From contig BJOX01000065.1 of assembly GCA_009731375.1 (NCBI GenBank), positions 202,309 through 266,308 of the forward strand: 64,000 bases of DNA, in the 5' to 3' direction. Below, piece after piece: positions 38,085-46,060 of the stretch; the stretch's first letter is position 1; each line of letters starts with the position of its first letter. The position numbers and the translations under genes are program-made. Below the pieces are notes generated by a model, which saw nothing but the letters and a program-made list of their open reading frames with translations, was not told the DNA's origin and made no database searches. This DNA comes from Paulinella micropora (Eukaryota > Cercozoa > Imbricatea > Euglyphida).

Positions 38085-39555
38085 TTAACTCATTAGAATT
38101 TCAACTCCTTTAACAAGCACACTACGTTGAAGAATGGCGAATGTGTAATGGTTGAGATTAGTTATGCCATTACCGCTCGCATTAGCACTCGTATTTGAAA
38201 CAAATTCATATCGTCGTTCAGTGTCAAGGCTCAAACCACTCACCTCATAACCGTCAGTGTCCTTATCGCACAGCGGGCGGTTATTGTCCCAAGTATCTAC
38301 ATGGAACCAGTTGTAATGATAGACATCACTGTTTAGGATAGCACTCCCCTTCAACTTATCCTTCAAAATCATATAATGAAGTGTCAATGTCAAATTGTTG
38401 AAGACGAGAGCCGTCAAGGGTCGTATAATAAGAAATAATTTTAGCATCCGCCCTGTTGTCATTATCAAAAGAAGTGTTAGCACTCTCAGTGAAATGAAAG
38501 GCTGAAGTATAAATACGACGGATTCTTTCACCCTGCGAGCGATTCATCTTAATAACATAATTTTGACTTTGTATTGAGAGGCTCTGCTTCCAAGCGATAG
38601 GATACTCAATCTTAAATGGAAAGCCTTCACCCGCAATCTTTTGCTGGACACCGAGGATGACATTTGGGTCAGTCTCAACAGCAAGGAATAGATTTAGGTT
38701 AGAGACGATAGCACCAGAGGTCGTAGCGGCAGCACCAGTTGAAATAGAACTTACATTAGTGCCATAGAATGAAGAGCGGTTGGTTTCAGCCCAAACAATC
38801 CGCAAATCCAAAATTTCATTAAATCCAATAGTCTTATCCAGTTCAAAAATAGTGCCAAACAGCATACCCAAAGGAAACTTAACATTAATAACAGGGGTGG
38901 CAGTATTATCACCCCCACCTTCAAAATACTTAGCCTCCTCGAAAGGAACATTAACAAGGCTATAAGTTCCAGCAGTGCTATCAGCGAGAGCGGTATCATC
39001 ATTACGGCGGGCATTAACAAGAGGCACTTTGTAATATCCTTGAACTGCAGCCTTAAGACCTGCAACATCTGCCGCATCAGTAATTGTTTTTCTTTCCGCT
39101 ACGGTTCCAATTTCAACTTTTCCCGCATTACACTTTTGAAGCATAGCACCACTACCCACACCAGCACCATGATTTTCAAGTGCCATAAATTTTTCATATT
39201 TAATCTCTGGTTTCCAGATCATCTTAGTGTAATTACCCACATGTTGAAGATTACACAGATACTGCCCGCTTCGGCTTCGCAATTCAATAGTTTTAATCAT
39301 AGACAGACAATCCATATAGATACGATTGTAGCGACCCGCACCCCCCGCACCAGACGGAGTGTAAGTAAATCGCAACACACTCCTCGCAAGGTTCAAAGGA
39401 CGAGTAGGAATTTCAAATGTGTTTTCCATACCACCAGCAGTAGTAAGTGCGACAGGTTGCGAGCCTTCACGGGTGGTAAGTTTAGTTAATTCATACTTAC
39501 CAGTGAGCAGTTCCTTAGTCTGATGGACTAGTTCTCCTCCGTATTGGACAGGCAT
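38085..39555 (-). CDS. Polinton major capsid protein (frameshifted)
   Basis: Starts MPVQYGGELVHQTKELL at 39,555. The first frame runs to about 38,356 and the second (38,085-38,531) continues after a single frameshift at about 38,360-38,400, giving about 490 residues in total. Features expected for a double jelly-roll capsid are the N-terminal FEIPTRPLNLARSVLRF, a central FPLGMLFGTIFEL, and the C-terminal YNWFHVDTWDN...HYTFAILQRSVLVKG. It sits beside penton, protease and ATPase genes in the usual Polinton order. The capsid of the PLV at 9,505 is not obviously similar. Confidence 0.75.
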
Positions 39556-39650
39556 TTTTTGTTTTGTTTTTGAAGTAGTGTAAGTTGATTAATACACGAA
39601 ATATATTTATAGAAAAAAAAATAATTAAAATAAATTGATATTTTGATATT

Positions 39651-39791
39651 TTAGAATTACGCTTCATTCGCTACGCTCATTCTCGCTATGGATTCAACTT
39701 GTTGAATCTATATTCTAAAACATCGTTTTTTATACTGTAATGGTGGTCGATGTTTTACGAAGGCACGAAGGGCATGAGTAAAATATCATAT
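39651..39791. terminator. paired hairpins between penton and capsid genes
   Basis: GATATTTTAGAAT...ATTCTAAAACATCG (39,652-39,728) and GATGTTTTAC...GTAAAATATC (39,750-39,788). The second lies just after the penton stop. Confidence 0.6.
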
Positions 39792-40602
39792 TTATCTCTT
39801 TTTCAACAAATTGAAAAATGAAGTAAATAAACTAAAATAATTAGTTTCACGATAAACCAATAAAGTCATAACGATACCCAAACCATTAAGATTTATTGCT
39901 TGGTCATTTTCGTCCGTCAGTAAAACCTGAATACATTGTTTGAACTCGGACAATGTTTTTACCATACTCAGACCCGCTTCCATCATAAATAACAGAACCG
40001 AAAGGAATTTCGTTGGCAGTATATATTTCTTGTAGCACGTGATTATCTCCTTCCCCCACTAAGTCCGATTGAAGATACAGAGTTTTTTCACCAGTTAGAA
40101 TAATTACATTCGGCGATTTAATAAAATCATTAGCAAAGAAATATGTTGAATTTCTATCAAAACCCATAACCTCATGAATACGTGTATCACCATCAAATAT
40201 AAACCGCGGTTGAATACCTCCGTTATTTGAAACACTGAATGTTAATTTACCATCCTCCGCTTCTGTGTTTGTATTGTTGCTTGAGACAACATAAGTATAG
40301 TCATTCGGACTTTCTGCCGTCAGTATCTCAGACAACTTATTTTTTAAGTTGTTCATTGTGTAGTTTCCCTCAGGTATTGTAATTAAAGCCTCATACCCGT
40401 CTTCGGATAATGTAAAAGTATTATATGGTGAAGCCACAGAGTAATACGATTTCGGCACATAAATATGAAGAATTTTACAATGTGTGGGATTGTCTAGTCC
40501 CTTCATATTGACTTCGTGTGTAAAGTCGCTGTCTGTTCCAGTTATTCTATTTTTACTATTTATGTAATAGATACCCGAACTTCTTCCTCCCTTGTACTCC
40601 AT
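39792..40602 (-). CDS. penton (minor capsid) protein (frameshifted)
   Basis: I choose the ATG at 40,602 (MEYKGGRSSGIYYI); the longer frame begins inside a hairpin and uses a non-ATG start. The protein carries SDFTHEVNMKGLDNPTHCKI and HIYVPKSYYSVASPYNTF, the N-terminal pattern of single jelly-roll penton proteins, then ALITIPEGNYTMNNL and a C-terminal beta-rich part. The frame is lost near 39,930-39,960 and continues to 39,792 as QCIQVLLTDENDQAINLNG. It is expected to fill capsid vertices together with the major capsid protein encoded next to it. Confidence 0.7.
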
Positions 40603-40605
40603 TGA

Positions 40606-40750
40606 TATTTTAGAATCGCGCTTCGTGCTCCGCACTCTCGCTTATTCTAAAATATCGTTTTTTCTTTTTCAAAAAAATTAATGCTTATTGTAATCCTTAA
40701 AAGTGCGTAGCCCCCGATGTTTGTTGAAGACGTAGTCTGAAACAAATATC
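40606..40750. terminator. paired hairpins between protease and penton genes
   Basis: GATATTTTAGAAT...ATTCTAAAATATCG (40,606-40,656) ends three bases before the penton ATG. GATGTTTGTT...AACAAATATC (40,714-40,751) follows the protease stop. Confidence 0.6.
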
Positions 40751-40752
40751 AT

Positions 40753-41592
40753 TTACAAAAAGGTGTCAAATCCATAACCATTCTGTGCTTTAAATTTTTC
40801 CGCTTTGTCTTCTTTTAAGTCTGTATAGCCACTAGCAAATTTAAATCGCACTCCTTTTGCTCGCTCTAAAAGAAACCGCATTGAGTGCCATCCACATGTG
40901 TCGCTCGTATCAGATTGTTGTTTAACTTGATTAACCTTCATCAATAAATAACTATCTGGATTACTTCGGTCAATTAGTCGTTTCATTTGTTGTTGAAAGT
41001 CTTCAGTCGGTTGATATTCAGCCAAAAGGTCATACACTTCAACACTCCTGTCTTTATCCAGACTTACCCATATAGCAATCCAATGAGACCCCGCTTGTTT
41101 ATGATTATCCAAATTCATAATAAATCCGTACTATCGCTTTCTGCTTCCGGGTTTCAACTTGTAGATTTCATCACTGGCTATCGCACCAAGATACCATCCA
41201 TATTTTTTCATTATTTCATCTATTTCATTAGTCATTAGTCCCCGCCCGTCTCCAGTTTGTTCGTCTGGCTCTTGCTCTGTCTGTGGTTGCTCTGGTGTCT
41301 CCGCGATGAGTGGCTTTGCCACGATGTTCTGCTCCGCAGAACTTGTTCTCATGGGTATGGTTGTCTCCTCTGGTGGTGTTTTGTCTGGCTCTGGTTGCTG
41401 TGGCTCTGGTTGCTGTGGCTCTAATGGCGGGGGTAGCGGTGTCTCCGCGACGCTCGGGGGTATGGTAGGGGGTGAAACCCCCTCCTGGGGCATTCCCTCG
41501 TCAATATTTAAATCCGTTGAAACTTGTTTATCCACATTTGGGTCTATTGTCATTTTGTTTGTTAGAGTATTTACAAAATCATGTTTGTTCAT
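40753..41592 (-). CDS. adenain-like cysteine protease (in-frame TAG)
   Basis: The C-terminal domain has the adenoviral-type catalytic set: His in GSHWIAIWV, an acidic residue in VEVYDLL, and Cys in DTCGWHSMRFLL. Upstream in the same frame are IDEIMKKYGWYLGAIASDEI and YKLKPGS, the expected N-terminal part of the protease, separated only by a TAG at 41,129-41,131. Before that is a long Pro/Glu/Gln-rich linker. The protease processes capsid and core proteins in Polintons and related viruses. As written, the catalytic part is cut off from its N-terminus by the TAG. Confidence 0.75.
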
Positions 41593-42811
41593 TGTGTGTT
41601 TCCAATCTTTGCGGATTAATTTTTTTTTTTTTTGCTATTGAAAATACTTTATTAATCATTTCGTCCAATGTATGGTATAATTTCCTACCTGTACCTCCTT
41701 GTTTCCCCATATACTCATCATACTTAGCATAATCTGCTATTTTCTTTTTTATTTGTTTCTCATTGTTTCCTACATTAATTTTAAACCTTTTTACCATCTC
41801 CATAATCCATTCGCTATTTTCTCTATGTTTCAATTTTGTATGTCCGTCCATTTCAAGTTTCCTTTTTAAGGCCCGCGATAAATCAACGATTTTTATTTCT
41901 GGTAAATACTTTTTTGATAAGGCATCTTTCATTGTTTGCTTAAATTGTAAATTTTTAACATCATTTTCCGTAGATTGCCCCTTTTTTTCTGCTTGTGCTA
42001 GTGCTTTCCTCATATCAGTCAGTTTTACATTTTTCTGTTGCAATAATTTAATACCATCTGCTGTTTTTTGTATCATTCTATCAGTCATTTTTTTAATCTC
42101 TTCATCAGTATAATAAGCTGATTTCAAAAGTTTTATGTTTTCATCTAGTTCAGTGTCTTCTGCAGTAGGGGGTTTTGGAAGTGGTGTCGCTGGTGTAGGT
42201 GGTTGATTATTCACCGCTTGTATAAGTTGTGGTTGATATTGTGGCGGTGGTAATACTTGTATCCTATTTTTTCTATCTTCTTCATATTTTACATCATCTA
42301 TGAGTTTTTGCTCCCTTCTTAGTTCTCTGGCTTTTTGTTCTTGTCGTTCCTTGATATCGGATAGTTCATTGCGGTGTATCCTTGCTAACTCATCCTGCCT
42401 TTCCTTAGCATCTGCTATGTCTTTTCTTTCTTGCCTCTTCTTTTCTTCTTCAGCATCAACTCGTGCTTTTTTCTCTATTTGGTCAATCTCATCAATCTTT
42501 TCGTATTTCTCCTTTCTGAGTTTGTCTAAGTGGTCATTAATGGCGTTTCTAGTATTTTGCTCAATCTCCGACAAACTCTGGACTTTTCGCAAGTCTTCCT
42601 TCTTTGTTTTTTTCTTTGCTTTTGGTCTGCTCAAGTATTTCATAAAAAGTTTAACGATTTGAAGTGTGCTCATATCATTTGTCTTTTTACCGAAATTAAG
42701 ATAATATTTTTTACCCTTCTGGATAATATACGGCTTCCCGCTTTTATTTCTATAAACCCGCGGTGGACGGACTTTCGCCCTTTTAACATTTTTAGTCTTA
42801 GCGATCCCCAT
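41579..42811 (-). CDS. large coiled-coil virion-like protein
   Basis: 410 residues. The N-terminus is basic (KVRPPRVYRNKSGKPY and YYLNFGKKTN). A long Lys/Glu/Arg coiled coil, a Pro-rich hinge (PPPQYQPQ, PPTPATPLPKPP) and a second helical region with a GTGRKLYHTLDEM motif follow. The end overlaps the start of the protease ORF by 14 bases in another frame, so a fusion or translational coupling is possible. No family recognised; position between protease and the small basic protein suggests an internal virion or scaffold-like role. Confidence 0.55.
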   Translation of the reverse strand: MGIAKTKNVKRAKVRPPRVYRNKSGKPYIIQKGKKYYLNFGKKTNDMSTLQIVKLFMKYLSRPKAKKKTKKEDLRKVQSLSEIEQNTRNAINDHLDKLRKEKYEKIDEIDQIEKKARVDAEEEKKRQERKDIADAKERQDELARIHRNELSDIKERQEQKARELRREQKLIDDVKYEEDRKNRIQVLPPPQYQPQLIQAVNNQPPTPATPLPKPPTAEDTELDENIKLLKSAYYTDEEIKKMTDRMIQKTADGIKLLQQKNVKLTDMRKALAQAEKKGQSTENDVKNLQFKQTMKDALSKKYLPEIKIVDLSRALKRKLEMDGHTKLKHRENSEWIMEMVKRFKINVGNNEKQIKKKIADYAKYDEYMGKQGGTGRKLYHTLDEMINKVFSIAKKKKINPQRLETHNEQT

Positions 42812-42866
42812 TATATAAACAAAAAATATTTCCGCATAATTTCAGAACAAAATATCTTTAAAATTA

Positions 42867-42888
42867 GACACAACACATGTGTTGTGTC
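42867..42888. terminator. 22-bp perfect palindrome
   Basis: Arms GACACAACACA and TGTGTTGTGTC meet without a loop, followed by ATTTTT. It lies just past the stop of the small basic gene (minus strand), consistent with a hairpin 3'-end signal. A second small hairpin TCCGC-AA-GCGGA is at 42,893-42,904. Confidence 0.5.
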
Positions 42889-42905
42889 ATTTTTCCGCAA
42901 GCGGA

Positions 42906-43223
42906 CTAAAATTTAAGGGCACCTCGTCCTCTCTGCTTACCATACCCCAGTCTTGATGCTACAGCACCAACACTACCTGCGTAAGGCACCCCAACGCTAC
43001 TTAATGCTCCCGCAGTCCTAGAGATTAACTTAGTACCGCGAAGAAATTTATCAACAGCCATTGCGGTTTTGCCCACTTTTTGCCAGTTAATTTTACCGCC
43101 AGCCTGCCCCTTACCCTTCTTTCGTCCAGTTTTCTTTTTACCTCCAGCCATGTTGGTGCTTGAGTTAATAGTTCGTTTGCCGATTGTTGGAATGACTTCA
43201 ACACGAGTTGTTTTAACTACCAT
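42906..43223 (-). CDS. small basic virion protein
   Basis: About 105 residues from the ATG at 43,223. The N-terminal half is strongly basic with a GGKKKTGRKKGKGQAGGK stretch. The C-terminal half is a Gly/Ala-rich, amphipathic or hydrophobic segment (AGALSSVGVPYAGSVGAVAS) ending YGKQRGRG. This architecture resembles small DNA-condensing or membrane-active core proteins of adenovirus-like and Polinton virions. I do not claim orthology. It is preceded by the conserved hairpin-containing upstream element. Confidence 0.55.
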   Translation of the reverse strand: MVVKTTRVEVIPTIGKRTINSSTNMAGGKKKTGRKKGKGQAGGKINWQKVGKTAMAVDKFLRGTKLISRTAGALSSVGVPYAGSVGAVASRLGYGKQRGRGALKF

Positions 43224-43262
43224 ATAATAGAAAGATTTTAAAAAATCTTTCAGCAAAAATAA
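43224..43262 (-). promoter_or_regulatory. conserved hairpin-containing upstream element, copy 2
   Basis: On the minus strand ATTTTTGCTGAAAGATTTTT is followed by TAAAATCTTTCTATTAT and the ATG. It matches the elements at 36,186 and 44,712. Confidence 0.55.
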
Positions 43263-43281
43263 AAAATAATTACAAAAATAA

Positions 43282-44122
43282 TTATTTCATGCGATAGGCA
43301 AAATTTTTTCTTAACTCATCATCAACACTTGAGACATAAAGAAAATTAAATCTCTCCTTTGTTGCTTCGTGATACTTTTGAAGAAAGTAATCAAAGTCAA
43401 AAGATAAGTCTAAGTGTTTATACACGAGTTCCATTTTGTCCTGAGACTGGCTTGGAAAGATTAACAAATAATCNNNNNNNNNNCTGAGACTGACCCGGAA
43501 AGATTAACAAATAATCTAACTGCTTAATTGCGTCTGGCCGTAGGTCGTTCAGATACTGACTTGACATAATCACCTTACTTTTATAGTGTCTGTTCTTTTT
43601 TAACAAATCACTTACGGACTTATCTCTTAATCCGCTCCCTAAATCGTCTAAAACAAAAACAACCTCTGGAGAAATATACTTACTTGGTCTCTCTTTCTTC
43701 TCACCTCCTTCTTTTTTCTTTTCCTTTCCGAAATAAAGAAATTGGCTTCTCTATTTCTTCTTTGTCCTGTTTTACTTCTCCTTCGTGTTGCTCGTCATGT
43801 CTGTTCAGTTTGTCTAACTCATAATCAATAACATTTACACCATCTGATTTAAGAAAGGTATATATTGCCATCGGGTTGCCTCTGTTCTTAAAGTGCTTTA
43901 CCATTGCTTTATAAATGTAGTCCTTGTGTATCGTTGAAGCAATAATGACAATACGGGTTTTTCTGTCTGTAGTCCGTTTCAGTATTTCAAAGAGTGCTGT
44001 CGTTTTCCCGCTCTTCTTACGGGCGAGTAGAAATATGTTTGCATACGGCTCATTGAATAATTTATAACCTTTTGCTTTTTTGTTTCCATCACCCTCTTGT
44101 TTTACGGGCTTCACCTTGACAT
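43282..44122 (-). CDS. FtsK/HerA-type packaging ATPase (frameshifted, gap)
   Basis: Walker A is ANIFLLARKKSGKTTALFE and Walker B is EVVFVLDDLGSG, followed by KSKVIMSSQYLNDLRPD, a typical sensor region. The frame is broken in an A-rich run near 43,705-43,730. It is broken again by a 10-N gap at 43,474-43,483 flanked by a repeated 33-bp block. The ATG at 44,122 is out of phase with the body by a further single-base change. Total length would be about 260 residues. Function as for the PLV ATPase at 7,503; the two are divergent. Confidence 0.7.
43474..43483. other. assembly gap (10 N) with duplicated flanks
   Basis: The block CTGAGACTG...AACAAATAATC occurs on both sides with two or three differences. 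Confidence 0.95.
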
Positions 44123-44144
44123 TATTGATTTTTTCAATTGATAT

Positions 44145-44347
44145 TTTAGAATTGCGTTTTACTGCCCGAAGGGCGTAATCACTCTACGAGATGGTCGTGC
44201 TCCGCACTCTCACTTATTCTAAAACATCGTTTTTTTCATTTGCAAGAAATTAAATGGTTTTACGATGTTTATGGAAGGGACTTTGTCCCTTTCCAAACCC
44301 GCGGGGGTATGGTAGAAGTTGTTGAAAACAACACCTCCAAACAAATA
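44145..44347. terminator. paired hairpins between two leftward genes
   Basis: GATATTTTAGAAT...ATTCTAAAACATCG (44,145-44,230) and CGATGTTT...AAACAAATATC (44,262-44,348). The stop TGA of the next gene overlaps the terminal TGATATTTG of the second hairpin. Confidence 0.6.
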
Positions 44348-44711
44348 TCAGCCTAGAAACTCTAGGCATACAACAATTCGGCCTGCTAAATTTCCTGTGT
44401 CAATATTTCCGCTGTCAGTTTCAAGGACTTTAAATGTATATTGTCCGTCACTCCATCCAACAACACCCAAATTATAACCGAGATTTGAAATGTTTTGCTG
44501 TGGTGCTGTCCGCAAATGTTCCAATAATTCCAATTCTGTCCATATAAAGAATTCTGGTTTTTGTCTCTGTCTGGTCGTTCATATAGTGGATAAATTTTAC
44601 ATTCATTTTGGTGGGTGTGAATGACATTTGAATATTTTTATTAAATGTTTTGCTTCCTCCAGCAAAATCATTGCTCAGAAAAATAATCTTTTGGTATTTG
44701 TGCTCCGTCAT
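44348..44711 (-). CDS. small beta-rich protein, unknown (frameshifted)
   Basis: Starts MTEHKYQKIIFLSNDF at 44,711. The frame changes near 44,500, where it continues as NISNLGYNLGVVGWSDGQ to LAGRIVVCLEFLG. Total is about 120 residues, mostly predicted strands. It is near the morphogenesis genes, so it may be a minor virion component; no family recognised. The conserved hairpin-containing element lies directly upstream. Confidence 0.45.
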
Positions 44712-44751
44712 TCTATACAAAGATGTTATAAAAATCTTTGAGCAAAAATAT
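44712..44751 (-). promoter_or_regulatory. conserved hairpin-containing upstream element, copy 3
   Basis: On the minus strand ATTTTTGCTCAAAGATTTTT is followed by ATAACATCTTTGTATAGA and the ATG at 44,711. The divergent secreted-protein gene starts at 44,756, so the region may act in both directions. Confidence 0.55.
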
Positions 44752-44755
44752 ACAA

Positions 44756-45007
44756 ATGTTAATAATATTATTGTTTGTGTGGTCTGTGTTAGGTCGGACG
44801 GCCTGCGACTTTTACTCACGGGTTGGCGATTAAAAAAATGAGAGTTGTGCTTATTGTATAAAGCAAGGGATAGATACTGGGTTTAAGTGTGTTTTCATAA
44901 ATAACGGAAATAATATGTGCCGTAGTTTTGATGAGGCTTTGCCTTTAATGTGTGCGGGTGATAATAGATGGTATATGACACATATATATGAATGCGATAA
45001 TTTATGA
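44756..45007 (+). pseudogene. secreted PSI-like Cys-rich protein (nonsense codon)
   Basis: 83 codons plus TGA, with a signal peptide (MLIILLFVWSVLGRTA) then CDFYSRVGD, an in-frame TAA at 44,831-44,833, and KNESCAYCIKQGIDTGFKCV. After that come MCRSFDEALPLMCAGDNRW and a final IYECDNL. Eight cysteines in total suggest a disulfide-bonded extracellular domain of PSI type. The homologue at 6,963 has Lys-Lys around the position of the TAA, so the stop is a mutation. It is not visible as a long ORF because of that stop. Confidence 0.55.
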
Positions 45008-45040
45008 TTTAAAGATAGCGATAATAAACGATATAAAAGG

Positions 45041-45716
45041 ATGCCAGATTATAAACAAGGTAAAATATATGCGATTAGGTCATATCAAACGGATCGGGTG
45101 TATATTGGTTCAACTATTCAACCATTGTATAAGCGATTGTATTGTCATAAAATCCATTACAAAAATTGGATGAACGGCACTTATAATTATGTATCATCAT
45201 TTGAAATAGTTAAATATGATTATGCCTTTGTTGAATTAGTTGAAGAATATCCATGTGAAAATAAGATGCAATTGGATAGGCGGGAAGGCGAATGTATTAG
45301 AAATAGTAATTGTGTTAATAAAATAATTGCAGGAAGAACTCAAAAAGAATATATAGAACAAAACAGAGAGCAACTAGCAGAAAGAAAAAGAAATATTACG
45401 AAGCAAATAAAAAAAGTATTATTGAAAGCATAAGGAATATTACAAAGCAAATAAAAAAAGTATTATTGAAAAGAATAAAGAATATTATGAAATCAATAAA
45501 GAACACATAACGGAAAAGCGAAAAAAATATAGAGAAGCAAATAAGGAAAGTATCATTGAAATAAATAAAAAATATTATGAAAAAAATAAGTTGCATAGAT
45601 CAACATTAATTGAATGTGAATGCGGGAGAATTATTAGAAAAAATAGTGTTTATCAACATATTGAAAGTCAAATCCACTATGACAATATGCTTGGTTTATC
45701 TGCTTTCGGTCTTTAA
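45041..45716 (+). CDS. GIY-YIG endonuclease with Cys/His tail (frameshifted)
   Basis: The N-terminus is GKIYAIRSYQTDRVYIGST, LYKRLYCHK and QLDRREGEC, the GIY-YIG core with its conserved Arg and Glu. It is very similar to the PLV gene at 11,839. Near 45,420 the frame shifts within a near-duplication of CAAATAAAAAAAGTATTATT. It then continues as Lys/Glu/Tyr-rich helical repeats and ends with CECGRIIRKNSVYQHIES and IHYDNM, a C-C-H-H zinc-binding tail. The stop overlaps the convergent membrane-protein gene. Confidence 0.65.
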
Positions 45717-46060
45717 TTCAACTTCGGTGAAGGACATATTATCCCTAAGCACAACGAAAGGATAGAGACATAAGTGTTAGAATTTGCACAACTAATTGTC
45801 GGGTCGCTTAATCTAACAATGCAAAGGATTATGACACCAACTAATATTGCTATTTGAGTTGAATATTTGATTAATCTTGCATCTGTTCTTTCTTTGAAAC
45901 AGCAACACCGCCATTCGTCGTTAATTTCGTGTTCGGCTTTTTTCGCTTGTTGTTTTAGTTCCGCAGAGATAACACGAGACTTTAATTCTGGTGTTAAATC
46001 GCCATCCGACACATCAATAATATGTGGCGATATATGAAGTCGCGTATTATTGTTTGACAT
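45713..46060 (-). CDS. two-TM membrane protein
   Basis: 115 residues starting MSNNNTRLHISPH. Transmembrane segments are QIAILVGVIILCIVRL and YVSILSLCLGIICPSPK. The CCC motif between helix and membrane may be lipidated. The start overlaps the end of the fibre gene by 14 bases in a different frame, so the two are probably translated from neighbouring or shared transcripts. No family name recognised. It could sit in an internal membrane of the virion or act in lysis; both are inference. Confidence 0.6.
   Translation of the reverse strand: MSNNNTRLHISPHIIDVSDGDLTPELKSRVISAELKQQAKKAEHEINDEWRCCCFKERTDARLIKYSTQIAILVGVIILCIVRLSDPTISCANSNTYVSILSLCLGIICPSPKLN

Noticed and set aside
42867-42888. Palindrome as a restriction or telomere-resolution site
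   Set aside because: It lies inside the Polinton, past a gene end, and fits the hairpin 3'-end pattern better; there is no resolvase in this element.
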